A stretch of 64,000 nt of DNA from Microbacterium sp. USTB-Y (GTDB taxonomy: Bacteria; Actinomycetota; Actinomycetes; Actinomycetales; Microbacteriaceae). A program made the translations under genes and the position numbers. Within the stretch, counting starts at the first letter, position 1; every line of letters starts with the position of its first letter. The stretch covers positions 681,150 through 745,149 of the forward strand of contig NZ_JAGMTU010000003.1 of assembly GCF_023703415.1 (NCBI RefSeq), in the 5' to 3' direction. A model generated the notes under the pieces. That model worked only from the letters and a program-made list of their open reading frames with translations, was not told where the DNA came from and searched no databases. Below are positions 33,806 to 42,448 of the stretch, in pieces.

Positions 33806-34591
33806 TCAACGGGCGGTCTCGGCGAGCAACCGCGCCAGGCGGTCCGCCATCGCCGCGGGCTCCCACTCGTGCCACGCGCCGGGCATCTCCTCGGCGGTCC
33901 CGTTCCCGGCCGCTGCGGCGAGGGCGGCGGCCGCCTCGGGCATGCCGGGGAAGGTCTCCGTTCCGACGACGGCGAGCACCGGAGCCGGCAGGTCGGCGAG
34001 GAAGGCGCCCGGGGAGCGCGCCTCGACCTCGGCGAGGGCGGTGCCGTCCGGGATCCAGCTGTGCACGAGCGCGGGGAACTGCGGTGAGGCGCGCAGCACC
34101 TCGATCCACTCCGGCGGCATGCCGACCATGTAGCGGACGATCGCCCCTTCGAGATCGCCCTGGTCGATGGCGCGGTGCACGCCGTCCCACCATCGGGGCG
34201 CCCCCTCGGCGAACTGGCCCAGCGGGGCCTCCCACAGCACCAGACCGGCGAGCTCCGGGATCCGGCCGGCGGCGAGCATCGCCAGGGCGCACCCCGACGA
34301 GTGCCCGACCAGGACGACCGGGCCGCCCAGAGCGGCGGCGACCGCGGCGATCGCCACGAGTTCGCGCTCCCGCTCGACGGGACCGGATGCGGGCGAGTCG
34401 CCTCGCCCGAGGCGGTCGGGCACCGCGGCCCGGAATCCGCGCGCGGCGAGCAGTCGCGCCGTCTCGGACGGCACGGGGTTCTCCGCGCGATCGAGTCCGG
34501 CGCCCTGGACGAAGAGCACCGCGGGTGCGCCGTCGGGTCCGTGGAGCTCGATGCCGACGTCGTCGCCGAGGTCCGTGCGCACCCGCATCAT
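33806..34591 (-). CDS. Alpha/beta hydrolase
   Basis: 261 residues from ATG 34591, whose ATGA overlaps the DUF1905 stop; an upstream-extended frame reads through the DUF1905 gene out of frame. Classic hydrolase: AVLFVQGAGLDR oxyanion strand, PDRLGRGDSP, nucleophile elbow VGHSSGCALAM, acid region PVLAVVGTETFPGM and His in GAWHEWEP. Cytoplasmic esterase/lipase or haloperoxidase-like; substrate unknown. Forms a two-gene operon with the DUF1905 gene under the divergent TetR. Confidence 0.87.
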   Translation of the reverse strand: MMRVRTDLGDDVGIELHGPDGAPAVLFVQGAGLDRAENPVPSETARLLAARGFRAAVPDRLGRGDSPASGPVERERELVAIAAVAAALGGPVVLVGHSSGCALAMLAAGRIPELAGLVLWEAPLGQFAEGAPRWWDGVHRAIDQGDLEGAIVRYMVGMPPEWIEVLRASPQFPALVHSWIPDGTALAEVEARSPGAFLADLPAPVLAVVGTETFPGMPEAAAALAAAAGNGTAEEMPGAWHEWEPAAMADRLARLLAETAR

Positions 34592-34866
34592 GCGCCCGGT
34601 CCGTCCAGGTGCACGTGCACGAGGTCGCCGGCGGCCTTGCCGATGGCTGCGCGGGTGGCGGCCTTGACGGGGCCGACGTGCGCGCCGTTGCCGACCGGCA
34701 TCAGGGTGATCGCGACGGCGTGGCCGTCGATGGTTCCCGTCACCCGCACCGGCTTCCCGGTGCCGAAGAACGCGCGCGACCCCGGGACGTCGAACACCGT
34801 CCAGGAGGCGGCCTCGGGGGCCACGCGAAGACGGGCGTCGAACTGAAGAGCGGAATTCTCCGCCAT
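34588..34866 (-). CDS. DUF1905 domain protein
   Basis: 92 residues from ATG 34866, after GGAGGTG. DUF1905 core: LQFDARLRVAPEAASWTVFDVP, then a middle strand pair and LMPVGNGAHVGPVKAATRAAIGKAAGD, ending in VHVHLDGPGA. A small beta-barrel protein of unknown reaction, often fused to or beside YdeI/OmdA domains. Divergent from the TetR regulator, followed by the hydrolase through a 4-bp overlap. Confidence 0.88.
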   Translation of the reverse strand: MAENSALQFDARLRVAPEAASWTVFDVPGSRAFFGTGKPVRVTGTIDGHAVAITLMPVGNGAHVGPVKAATRAAIGKAAGDLVHVHLDGPGA

Positions 34867-34898
34867 GGGACACCTCCACTTTCTAGACCAATGAGTCT

Positions 34899-34928
34899 TG
34901 TTTTGGATACTAGACTCGCGAGTATGAT
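34899..34928 (+). promoter_or_regulatory. Promoter of tetR with overlapping palindrome
   Basis: TTGTTT (34899-34904) and TATGAT (34923-34928) are spaced 18 bp. The 10-bp palindrome ACTCGCGAGT (34914-34923) and the imperfect dyad AGACC-AATGA-GTCT (34885-34898) lie in the same gap and are candidate TetR operators controlling both directions. Confidence 0.6.
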
Positions 34929-34948
34929 TTACGCAAGGAGGTGATCGG

Positions 34949-35581
34949 ATGCGACCGAGTTCGCAGCCCAAGCGCGCCGCCGCCCTCGCCGCGGCCGAAC
35001 GGCAGTTCCTCGCGACCGGATACGAGTCGGTCACGATGGACTCGATCGCGCAGGAATCCGGCGTGGCGAAGCAGACCCTCTACAGCCATTTCGGCAGCAA
35101 GCGCGACCTGTTCCTGGAGATCGTCCGGGCGCAGACCGAGGGCGCCAGCGCCTCGGTGCTCGAGCCCGCGCCACGGTTCCCGGATGCCTCGCGGGCGCGC
35201 GACGGCCTGCACGAGCTGCTCGTCGCGCAGCTCGGCGCGGTGCTCGCGCCGCGCATCCTGGCCCTGCGGCGGCTGGTGATCGGCGAGCTGCGGCGGTCAC
35301 CGGAACTCGCTGCGGCCCTCTACGAACTCGGACCCCGGCGTGCGATCCTCGCGCTGACGGCGGTCGTGACGGAGCTCGACGCCGCCGGGGTGATCCGGGC
35401 GGACGATGCCGAGCAGGCCGCGACCCAGCTGAACTGGCTCGTGATGGGGGAGCCGATCAACCGCGCCATGCTGCTCGGCGATGCGGCGGCGCTCGCCCCC
35501 GAGCTCATCCCCGCGCACGTGGACGCCGCGCTCGACACGTTCTTCGCCGCCTACGGCGCAGCAGAAAGGGCCCGGCCTTGA
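34949..35581 (+). CDS. TetR-family transcriptional regulator
   Basis: 210 residues, ATG after AAGGAGGTGAT. Helix-turn-helix at the N-terminus: ALAAAERQFLATGYESVTMD, SIAQESGVAKQTLYSHFGSKRDLF. The C-terminal ligand domain (about 70-205) has the AefR-like look (RRLVIGELRRSPELAAALYE). Divergent from the DUF1905-hydrolase pair, its likely target. Its stop lies inside the terminator hairpin. Confidence 0.9.
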   Translation: MRPSSQPKRAAALAAAERQFLATGYESVTMDSIAQESGVAKQTLYSHFGSKRDLFLEIVRAQTEGASASVLEPAPRFPDASRARDGLHELLVAQLGAVLAPRILALRRLVIGELRRSPELAAALYELGPRRAILALTAVVTELDAAGVIRADDAEQAATQLNWLVMGEPINRAMLLGDAAALAPELIPAHVDAALDTFFAAYGAAERARP

Positions 35582-35596
35582 CGGCCGGGCCCTTTC
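35564..35596. terminator. Two-way terminator between tetR and ABC permease
   Basis: 14-bp perfect stem (35564-35577 with 35583-35596), loop TTGAC, with TTTC on one side and GAAA on the other, so it can work for both convergent genes. The tetR stop codon is in the loop. Confidence 0.85.
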
Positions 35597-35609
35597 CTGG
35601 ACGGCAGGC

Positions 35610-36296
35610 TCAGGGGGTCGCGCGCCGCAGCACGAGGTAGGAGATCCCCGCGAGCGCGACGATCGCGACCAGACCCCACAGGGCCAGCCCCAGGGCGCCG
35701 AGCGACGCGATGCCCGCTCCCACCTGCCCCCAGAGGCCGAAGCGCGTGACGAGGAACACCAGCCCCACCAGCACCGCCCCGAATCCGACGCCGACCACGG
35801 TGATGGCGATGCCGCCTGCGCGCTTGTAGATCGTCGCGCCGGTGAAGCCCACCAGGAACAGGAGCAGCGCGAGCACGAAGTACGTCAGTGCGGCGGCGAG
35901 GGGGCCGTTCTCCCACACCCAGGGCAGCCGGAACATGTAGCCGTTGACGCCCCAGCCGTGCGTCACGTCCTCGATCCATCCGCCGAGCAGGAACACGACG
36001 GCGAGCAGCACGGCTCCGCCGGCCGCGGTGAGCAGCGTGCCGAGGAAGAAGTCGCGCCGCGTGACGCTCAGCGCCTGCGAGAACGGGAACGTCAGCGTCA
36101 GGGCCTGCAGCCCGAGTGCGAAGAAGTACCACAGCGGCGCCTGCCCGGCTCCGCCGTACTTCGGCGCATCGACCGGGATCATCGCGGAGATGATGATCGA
36201 CATGGTCAGCGCCGCGGCGAGGATGATCAGCGGGATCCACAGCCACGTCTGCTTGTTGACCAGCTGAAGTCGGACGACCTTCAGGATCCGGGACAT
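35610..36296 (-). CDS. ABC transporter permease-like membrane protein
   Basis: 228 residues with six hydrophobic segments (about 18-40, 57-75, 88-108, 130-155, 160-185 and 198-222). No recognisable catalytic motif. It follows the ATPase gene with a 1-bp overlap (TGATG), the standard YtrB/EcsB-like pairing. N-terminus RILKVVRLQLVNKQTWLWIP is typical of ABC-2-type exporters' membrane subunits. Substrate unknown. Confidence 0.82.
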   Translation of the reverse strand: MSRILKVVRLQLVNKQTWLWIPLIILAAALTMSIIISAMIPVDAPKYGGAGQAPLWYFFALGLQALTLTFPFSQALSVTRRDFFLGTLLTAAGGAVLLAVVFLLGGWIEDVTHGWGVNGYMFRLPWVWENGPLAAALTYFVLALLLFLVGFTGATIYKRAGGIAITVVGVGFGAVLVGLVFLVTRFGLWGQVGAGIASLGALGLALWGLVAIVALAGISYLVLRRATP

Positions 36297-37252
36297 CAGC
36301 GCACCTCCTTCGTGAGTGCATCGGTACTCGAGCGTCGGTCCGGAACGCGCGTCGCCTCCGCGTCGGCGACGCCCTCGCCGCCTCCTGCGTGCTGGGTGAG
36401 CCGCACGACGAGCTGCTGCAGCGACACCGGCGCGAGGTCGAGCCCGGCGTCGACGATGCCCGCCTCCTCCTCCGCGGTGAGCCGCCCGAGGACGGTCGCC
36501 GAGGCCACCCGGCCGAGGGACTCCCGATGCAGGACCTCCTTGCCCGCGGTCCAGGCGTCGACCGTCGCGGCATCGCCGACCACCGTCGAGGCCCGTCCGC
36601 GCAGGGCGTCCGTCTCCTCGTCGAGGAGGATCCGGCCGTCGTCGATCACGATCACACGCTCGATCAGGTTCGCGACCTCGTCGATGAGATGGGACGACAG
36701 GATGATCGTGCGCGGGTGCTCGACGTAGTCCTCGAGCAGGCGGTCGTAGAAGATCTGCCGGGCGACGGCGTCGAGGCCGAGGTACGGTTCGTCGAAGAAC
36801 GTGATCTCCGCCCGGGATGCGAGGCCGATGATGACGCCGACCGCGGAGAGCTGGCCGCGGGAGAGCTTCTTGATGCGGCGCTTCATCGGCAGCTGGAACT
36901 CGGCGACCAGGCGATCGGCGAGCTCCTGATTCCAGTTCGGGAAGAACAGGCGGGCGGCGCGGAGCGCGTGGACGGGCGCCGCGTCGTCGGGATACTTCTG
37001 GCTCTCCCGCACGAAGCAGACCCGGCTCAGCACGCGGGCGTTCTCGTAGGGCTCCTCGCCGAACACGCGCGTCTCGCCCGAGGTCGCGAAGTTCTGCGCG
37101 GTCAGGATCGACATGAGCGTGGTCTTGCCGGCGCCGTTGCGGCCGAGCAGTCCGTAGATCGTGTCGGACTCGATCGACAGCGACACGTGGTCGAGCGCGA
37201 GCTTGTCGCGGTAGCTCTTGGTGAGGTTCGACACCTCGATGACGGCGGTCAT
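36296..37252 (-). CDS. ABC transporter ATPase (YtrB/CcmA-like exporter)
   Basis: 318 residues. Walker A GRNGAGKTT (about 37-45), a degenerate signature LSRGQLSAVGVIIGLA in place of LSGGQ, Walker B ITFFDEPYLGLDAVAR and switch ILSSHLIDEVANL. About 90 residues after the core form a C-terminal domain. The start overlaps the gntR stop by 4 bp. GntR-ATPase-permease is the YtrA-type arrangement induced by cell-wall stress in other bacteria; that function here is inference. Confidence 0.87.
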   Translation of the reverse strand: MTAVIEVSNLTKSYRDKLALDHVSLSIESDTIYGLLGRNGAGKTTLMSILTAQNFATSGETRVFGEEPYENARVLSRVCFVRESQKYPDDAAPVHALRAARLFFPNWNQELADRLVAEFQLPMKRRIKKLSRGQLSAVGVIIGLASRAEITFFDEPYLGLDAVARQIFYDRLLEDYVEHPRTIILSSHLIDEVANLIERVIVIDDGRILLDEETDALRGRASTVVGDAATVDAWTAGKEVLHRESLGRVASATVLGRLTAEEEAGIVDAGLDLAPVSLQQLVVRLTQHAGGGEGVADAEATRVPDRRSSTDALTKEVR

Positions 37253-37653
37253 GCGCGGTTCCCTTCGGTGCGTGCGGCGAGGGGCGCGGCGTTCGCGGCG
37301 CGCTCGCTCAGCAGGGCGGACAGGTCGTCGGGTCCGAGACCGAGCGTGCGGGCCTCGGCGAGCAGCGGGTCGATGTAGCGCTCGGCGAAAGCGGTGCGGC
37401 GCTCGCCGAGGAGGATGTCGCGGGCTCCGGCGGCGACGAACATGCCGATGCCGCGGCGCTTGACGAGCACGCCCTTGTCGGTGAGCATGGCCACTCCTTT
37501 CGCAGCGGTTGCGGGGTTGATCCGGTAGAACGCGGCGAGCTCGTTCGTCGACGGAGCCTGGGTCTCCTCGGCCAGGGTGCCGTCGACGATCGAATCCTCG
37601 ATCGTCTCGGCGATCTGGAGGAAGAGGGGCCTGCCTTCGTCGATCACGGACAT
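37249..37653 (-). CDS. GntR-family regulator, YtrA subgroup
   Basis: 134 residues. Short GntR protein: LFLQIAETIEDSIVDGTLAE, APSTNELAAFYRINPATAAKGVAMLTDKGVLVKRRGIGMFV is the winged helix (read here in shorter pieces APSTNELAAFY and VLVKRRGIGMFV). Only about 55 residues follow, as in YtrA, which lacks the large effector domain. First gene of the ABC operon; operator at 37671-37694. Confidence 0.88.
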   Translation of the reverse strand: MSVIDEGRPLFLQIAETIEDSIVDGTLAEETQAPSTNELAAFYRINPATAAKGVAMLTDKGVLVKRRGIGMFVAAGARDILLGERRTAFAERYIDPLLAEARTLGLGPDDLSALLSERAANAAPLAARTEGNRA

Positions 37654-37670
37654 CCTCGCTGTGGTCTATT

Positions 37671-37694
37671 GGTTAGTTACTCGACTAATTAACC
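37671..37694. promoter_or_regulatory. GntR (YtrA-type) operator
   Basis: 24-bp near-perfect palindrome with arms GGTTAGTTA and TAATTAACC, centred 30 bp upstream of the gntR start, in an AT-rich patch. Fits autoregulation of the operon. Confidence 0.7.
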
Positions 37695-37765
37695 ATTGAA
37701 CCGAGGGTATGTCAAGGCCGGTTCCGCGATGGGGGCGTCCTCCGGCGGCGGAGCGCCACGATTCC

Positions 37766-37797
37766 CGCCGAGCAGCCGGGGGCACGGCTGCTCGGCG
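37766..37797. terminator. Hairpin terminator after SDR gene
   Basis: 12-bp perfect stem (37766-37777 with 37786-37797) around an 8-nt loop, 18 bp beyond the SDR stop on the minus strand. Confidence 0.7.
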
Positions 37798-37814
37798 GCC
37801 GGAGGAGAAGGCGC

Positions 37815-38576
37815 TCAGGCGTTGCCGTGCGGATCCAGCCGGTTCAGGGTCGCGACCGTCTGCGGGTAGTCGCCGCGCACCTCGCCGAAACGGAGGAACT
37901 TCACGTTCTCCACGAGGATCTCGTGCGCGTCGGGCTGCGCCTCGATGAGGGCCATCGTCTCGTCGACGAAGTCGTCGAGGGGCATCGCGAACGGGCTCTC
38001 GCTCTGGCCCGGCAGGAGCTCGGTCGCCACGGCTGGCGGCACGAGTTCGAGCACCGAGACGCCCGTGCCGTCGAGCTGCAGCCGGATCGACTCGGACAGC
38101 ATGTGGATGGCGGCCTTCGTCGCGTTGTAGGTGGGAGTGACCCGCAGCGGGGTGTGCGCGAGTCCGCTGGACACCGTGACGATGGTGGCGGACGGACGGG
38201 TCTGCAGATGCCCGATGAGCGCCGCGATGAGCCGGATCGGACCGAGGAGGTTGGTCGTCACGATCTCCTCGGCATCGGAGAGGAAGCCGTCGCCGCGCCA
38301 GTCCTCGACCCGCATGATGCCGGCCATCGCGATGAGCACGTCGAGCTCGGGATGCGCCGTGACGACCTCGGCCGCGGCCGTGCGGATGCTCTCGGGGTCG
38401 GCGGTGTCGATGCGCACCGTGCCGAAACCGTGCTCGGCGGCGAGCCGGGCGAGGAGGTCGGTGCGGCGTCCTCCGATGATCACGGTGTTGCCCGCGGACT
38501 GCAGGCGCAGGGCGAGTGCGAGGCCGATGCCGCTCGTCGCGCCGGGGATGAAGACGGTGTTTCCGGAGATGTTCAT
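37815..38576 (-). CDS. Short-chain dehydrogenase/reductase (DltE-like)
   Basis: 253 residues. NAD(P)-binding GATSGIGLALALRL (about 12-25), catalytic Ser in VTVSSGLAHTPLRV and the YxxxK of PTYNATKAAIHML. DVLIAMAGIMR takes the place of NNAG. Full-length SDR without membrane segments; this branch is often annotated DltE/YvaG-like. Divergent from the MmyB-type regulator, which commonly controls an adjacent SDR. Substrate unknown. Confidence 0.88.
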   Translation of the reverse strand: MNISGNTVFIPGATSGIGLALALRLQSAGNTVIIGGRRTDLLARLAAEHGFGTVRIDTADPESIRTAAAEVVTAHPELDVLIAMAGIMRVEDWRGDGFLSDAEEIVTTNLLGPIRLIAALIGHLQTRPSATIVTVSSGLAHTPLRVTPTYNATKAAIHMLSESIRLQLDGTGVSVLELVPPAVATELLPGQSESPFAMPLDDFVDETMALIEAQPDAHEILVENVKFLRFGEVRGDYPQTVATLNRLDPHGNA

Positions 38577-38677
38577 GGATCCAGGCTCGGCGGGATCCGC
38601 TCCGGCGATAAGAGACCGGACGATCGGGGGATCCGCGATCCCTGGTTGCGGATCCGCCGCCGCCGGAGAATGGACGC

Positions 38678-39532
38678 ATGGACCGCATCGCCCTCGCCGA
38701 CTTCCTGCGCCGCCGCCGGGAGGCGCTGCGTCCGGACGACGTGGGCCTTCACGCCGGTGCGCGCCGCCGGGCGCCGGGCCTGCGCCGCGAGGAGGTCGCG
38801 CAGCTGACCGGCATGTCCGTCGACTACTACACGCGCCTGGAGCAGCGGCGCGGCCCGCAGCCGAGCGAGCAGATGCTCGCGGCCCTCGCCCGGGCCCTGC
38901 GGCTCACCGCCGACGAGCGCGACTACCTGTTCCGCACCGCGGGGCACTCGGCGCCGGACCGGCACCGCACGCTGCCGCACGTCGCGCCGGCCCTGCTCCG
39001 GGTGCTCGACCGTCTCGACGACACCCCCGCGCTCGTGCTGTCCAATCTGGGCGAGACGCTCGTCGCCAACCGGATGGCGCAGGCGCTGCTCGGCGATCCG
39101 TCGGCGCGCACCGGGCTCGCCCGCAGCGACGTCTACCGGTGGTTCACCGACCCCGGCGCCCGTGCGGTCTATCCCGAGGCCGATCACGAGCGCCACGCCC
39201 GCGCCCAGGTCGCGGGGCTGCGGGCCGCGTACGGCGCGATGGGGGCCCGGTCGCGGGCGGGCGAGCTCGTGCGCGCGCTGCAGGCGGAGAGCCCGGAGTT
39301 CGCCGCGCTCTGGGAGCGGCATGAGGTCGCCTTCCGCTTCGAGGACCACAAGACCCTGGTGCACCCCGAGCTCGGCCCGATCGAGCTCGACTGCCAGGCG
39401 CTCTTCACGGAGGACCAGTCGCAGGCGCTGCTCGTGCTCACGGCCTCGCCGCGCACGGAGGGCTGGCAGAAGCTGCAGCTGCTGTCGGTGATCGGCGCGC
39501 AGCGGTTCGAGGCCGCGGCAGAGCAGCGCTGA
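38678..39532 (+). CDS. Helix-turn-helix regulator with MmyB-like ligand domain
   Basis: 284 residues. XRE-type helix-turn-helix at the N-terminus (LADFLRRRREALRPDDVGL, GLRREEVAQLTGMSVDYYTRLEQ) followed by a PAS-like MmyB domain (LVLSNLGETLVANRMAQALL, FEDHKTLVHPELGPIELDC). The RRAPGLRREEVA motif is diagnostic for this actinobacterial group, which binds fatty-acid-like ligands in known structures. Target is probably the divergent SDR gene. Confidence 0.9.
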   Translation: MDRIALADFLRRRREALRPDDVGLHAGARRRAPGLRREEVAQLTGMSVDYYTRLEQRRGPQPSEQMLAALARALRLTADERDYLFRTAGHSAPDRHRTLPHVAPALLRVLDRLDDTPALVLSNLGETLVANRMAQALLGDPSARTGLARSDVYRWFTDPGARAVYPEADHERHARAQVAGLRAAYGAMGARSRAGELVRALQAESPEFAALWERHEVAFRFEDHKTLVHPELGPIELDCQALFTEDQSQALLVLTASPRTEGWQKLQLLSVIGAQRFEAAAEQR

Positions 39533-39541
39533 ATCCGGATC

Positions 39542-40675
39542 TCAGGCCAGCGGGAAGGTCGCCTCGACGCGCAGGCCGCCGTCGGGCCTGGCGGTCAGCG
39601 CGAGGGATCCGCCCAGCACCTCGACGATCGAGCCGGCGATCGCCAGCCCCAGACCGGATCCGCCGTGCGCGCCGTCGCGGGCGCGCCCGGCGCCGCGCTG
39701 GAACGGCTCGACCAGCGTCGCGACCACGGCAGGGTCGAGCCGGTCTCCGGTGTTCTCGACGACGAGCGCGCCCTGTCCGCCGAGACGGAGCGTGCGCACG
39801 GTGGCGGATCCGCCCGAGGGCAGGTTGTGCACGAGCGCGTTCTGCACCAGGTTCAGGGCGAGCTGATCGAGGAGCGCCGCATCCCCGCGGACGATGACCG
39901 GGTCGCCCGTCGCGTCGAGCCGCACCTCGCGTGAGGCGGCGACCTCGTGCAGCAGCTCGACGGCGCCCTCCGCGGCGAGCGAGAGATCGACCGGGACGCG
40001 CGCGGGCGGCCGCGCGTCGAGCCGGGCGAGCAGCAGCAGCGCCTCGGTCAGCGCGATGGCCCGCTCGTTCGCGGCACGGAGGCGCCCGAGCAGCTGCACG
40101 ACATCCGGATCCGGATCCGCTTCGGCCACGTCGAGCACCGCCCGGGTGATCGCGAGCGGGGTGCGCAGCTCGTGCGACGCGTTCGCGGCGAACCGTCGTT
40201 CCCGCTGCACGTCGTGCTGGATGCGATCGAGCATGCCGTCGAAGACGTCGGCGAGGCGACGGAACTCGTCGTCCCGGCCCGGTAGGGCGATCCGCGCGTC
40301 CAGGTCGCCGTCGCCCACGGCCTGAACGGTCTCGGCCATGAGCGCGAGCGGGCGCAGCACGCGCCCCGCGAGGAGCCAGCCGCCGAGCACGCCGATCGCG
40401 ATGAGTCCGAGCAGCGCCCACGTCGCCGGCGGCACGAACGCGCGGATGATGTCGCTGCGGTTCGGCGCCCAGCTCGTGCCGTCGATCGGGTCGGTGTTGT
40501 AGACGGTGCCGTCGGGCACGTAGCGCAGCAGCCAGAGCGCGACGACGCCGAGCAGCACGGCTCCGGTCACGGCGACGAGCGCCGCATAGCTGAGCGTCAG
40601 CCGCCATCGCACCGAGAGCCCGCCGGCGCGGGCCGGGCGGGGCGGGAGCGCGGAGCTCGACGGGGCCTCAGGCAT
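39542..40675 (-). CDS. Sensor histidine kinase
   Basis: 377 residues from ATG 40675, overlapping the response-regulator stop by 8 bp; a GTG at 40684 would add three residues. Two membrane helices (about 25-48 and 84-106) bracket a short 35-residue outer loop, then HAMP, phospho-acceptor H-box ASHELRTPLA, N-box NLVQNALVHN and G-box GGSGLGLAIAGS. A small outer loop suggests sensing in or near the membrane. Partner of the OmpR-type regulator. Opposite strand holds an M15 D,D-carboxypeptidase gene 260 bp away, so a cell-wall-related signal is possible. Confidence 0.9.
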   Translation of the reverse strand: MPEAPSSSALPPRPARAGGLSVRWRLTLSYAALVAVTGAVLLGVVALWLLRYVPDGTVYNTDPIDGTSWAPNRSDIIRAFVPPATWALLGLIAIGVLGGWLLAGRVLRPLALMAETVQAVGDGDLDARIALPGRDDEFRRLADVFDGMLDRIQHDVQRERRFAANASHELRTPLAITRAVLDVAEADPDPDVVQLLGRLRAANERAIALTEALLLLARLDARPPARVPVDLSLAAEGAVELLHEVAASREVRLDATGDPVIVRGDAALLDQLALNLVQNALVHNLPSGGSATVRTLRLGGQGALVVENTGDRLDPAVVATLVEPFQRGAGRARDGAHGGSGLGLAIAGSIVEVLGGSLALTARPDGGLRVEATFPLA

Positions 40676-41390
40676 TCCCGGCACGCTCCGGCAGCGTCGT
40701 ATCCTCGGCCGTCGTCGCGTCGCGGGCGCCGTCGACGTCGATGCGGTAGCCGGCGCCCGGTACGGTGAGGATCACCCAGGGCTCGCCGAGCCGCTTGCGC
40801 AGCGCCGACACGGTGATCCGCACCGCGTTCGTGAACGGGTCGGCGTTCTCGTCCCAGGCGCGCTCGAGCAGCTCCTCGGCGCTGATGACCCCGCCACCCG
40901 CCTCGACGAGCACCTGCAGCACGGCGAACTGCTTGCGGGTGAGGGCGACGTAGCGCCCGTCGCGGTACACCTCGCGACGGAACGGGTCGAGCCGGATCCC
41001 CGCCAGTTCGTGCACGGGCGGTGTCGATCGCGGGGCGCGCCGAGCCAGCGCCCTGATCCGCAGGATCAGCTCGCGCATCTCGAACGGCTTGGTGAGGTAG
41101 TCGTCGGCGCCGAGCTCGAAGCCGCTCGCCTTGTCGTCGAGGCGATCGGCCGCCGTGAGCATGAGGATGGGCAGGCCGGATCCGGAGGCGACGATCGCCT
41201 GCGCGATGTCGTCGCCGCTGGGGCCCGGGATGTCCCGGTCCAGTACCGCGACGTCGTAGGAGTTGATGTCCAGCAGCTCCAGGGCGAGGTGCCCGTCGCC
41301 CGCGGTGTCCGCCGCGATCGCCGCGAGTCGCAGCCCATCGCGCACCGCTCCCGCCAGGGCGGGTTCGTCCTCCACGATCAGCACGCGCAT
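40668..41390 (-). CDS. OmpR-family response regulator
   Basis: 240 residues. Receiver domain: acidic pair VEDEP (8-9), phosphorylated D51 in VAVLDRDIPGPSG, T of MLTAADR, K of LTKPFEMREL. Winged-helix DNA-binding domain from about 125: LAGIRLDPFRREVYRDGRYVALTRKQFAVL, GAGYRID at the end. Leaderless: a TAGGCT -10 lies 6 nt before the ATG. The C-terminal 20 residues are a loose Thr/Ala tail. Confidence 0.92.
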   Translation of the reverse strand: MRVLIVEDEPALAGAVRDGLRLAAIAADTAGDGHLALELLDINSYDVAVLDRDIPGPSGDDIAQAIVASGSGLPILMLTAADRLDDKASGFELGADDYLTKPFEMRELILRIRALARRAPRSTPPVHELAGIRLDPFRREVYRDGRYVALTRKQFAVLQVLVEAGGGVISAEELLERAWDENADPFTNAVRITVSALRKRLGEPWVILTVPGAGYRIDVDGARDATTAEDTTLPERAGNA

Positions 41391-41396
41391 GCGAGA

Positions 41397-41402
41397 AGCC
41401 TA
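41397..41402 (-). promoter_or_regulatory. -10 hexamer of leaderless response-regulator gene
   Basis: TAGGCT on the minus strand, 6 nt before the ATG at 41390, with no ribosome binding site between. Confidence 0.45.
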
Positions 41403-41646
41403 GGCCGGGGATGCGGTCCGGAACCGTCGTGAGCGGTGCGCGGGAGCGCCGTTCGCATAGTGGGTCGCGCGGTGAAGGCGGTCAGCGCGCCGTGGCGCGG
41501 CGACGGACGATGACGCCGCGAGGCGAGGGCAGGCCACCGCGGAGGAGAGGAGAGGGACATAGTCGCACCCTACGCATCGGCGTGTATCGGGAGCGTATGC
41601 GAAAGCGCGTACGGTGCGGCAACGTCCGCGCCGATGGAGTGGGGGC

Positions 41647-42384
41647 ATGGACACCACGACGAGACCGAATGAGACCCTGCGTCCCGGCGCCGCGCCGGAC
41701 GGGATCCTGGATCCGGCCGCGCCGGTCGGCGCCCGCCCCGCCGCGCCCCGGCATGCCGCACGCCGCCCCCGGTTGTTCCGGTTCGTCGCCACGCTGCTGG
41801 TGCTGGCGGCGATCGTCGCCGGCATCGCCGCTGCGGTGGTCACCGCGGCGGTCGCGACGCGGCCCGACTATCCGAGCGGCACCGGTGAGGCGGGATCCGT
41901 CGTCGCGCGCAGCGGAGGACAGCCCACCGCCGACGACGGCTACATCGCCGACGGGGACTCGCTCGCCCTGTCCGACACGGCGGCCCCGGCCGTCGCGCGG
42001 CTGGACCCGGCTCTCCGCGAGGCGCTCGACCGCGCGCACGCGGCCGCCGCCGAGGACGGCCTGGATCTGCGCGTCGGCGGAGGCTGGCGGTCGAAGGCGT
42101 ACCAGGCCTGGCTGCTGCGCGACGCGGTGCGCACCTACGGCTCGGCGGAGGAGGCCGCGCGCTGGGTCGGCACCCCCGAGACGTCGCAGCACGTGAAGGG
42201 GGAGGCGGTCGACATCTCGCCCTACGACGCCGCCGACTGGCTGAACCGCCACGGCGCGCAGTTCGGCCTGTGCCGCACCTATGACAACGAGGCCTGGCAC
42301 TTCGAGCTCAGTCCCTCTGCGGTCGACGCGGGATGCCCGCCGATGTTCCGCGATCCGACGGAGGATCCGCGCATGCGGGGGTGA
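41647..42384 (+). CDS. M15-family D-alanyl-D-alanine carboxypeptidase (VanY/DacB-like)
   Basis: 245 residues from ATG 41647 after GGAGTGGGGG. One membrane segment (about 45-70, FRFVATLLVLAAIVAGIAAAVV) anchors the protein; the rest faces outward. The VanY domain shows zinc motif SQHVKGEAVDIS (HxxGxAxD) and the C-terminal EAWHFEL, with a Cys pair (LCRTYD, GCPPMF) that may be disulfide-bonded. It would trim the terminal D-Ala of peptidoglycan stems. Next to a two-component system on the other strand. A 256-bp gap separates them in which I see only promoter-like sequence. Confidence 0.88.
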   Translation: MDTTTRPNETLRPGAAPDGILDPAAPVGARPAAPRHAARRPRLFRFVATLLVLAAIVAGIAAAVVTAAVATRPDYPSGTGEAGSVVARSGGQPTADDGYIADGDSLALSDTAAPAVARLDPALREALDRAHAAAAEDGLDLRVGGGWRSKAYQAWLLRDAVRTYGSAEEAARWVGTPETSQHVKGEAVDISPYDAADWLNRHGAQFGLCRTYDNEAWHFELSPSAVDAGCPPMFRDPTEDPRMRG

Positions 42385-42448
42385 GGGGCTGCGGGACGGG
42401 CGGTCGCTCGCCGGGCACGCTGCCCCGCGCGCGGCGAGGGATCCAGGG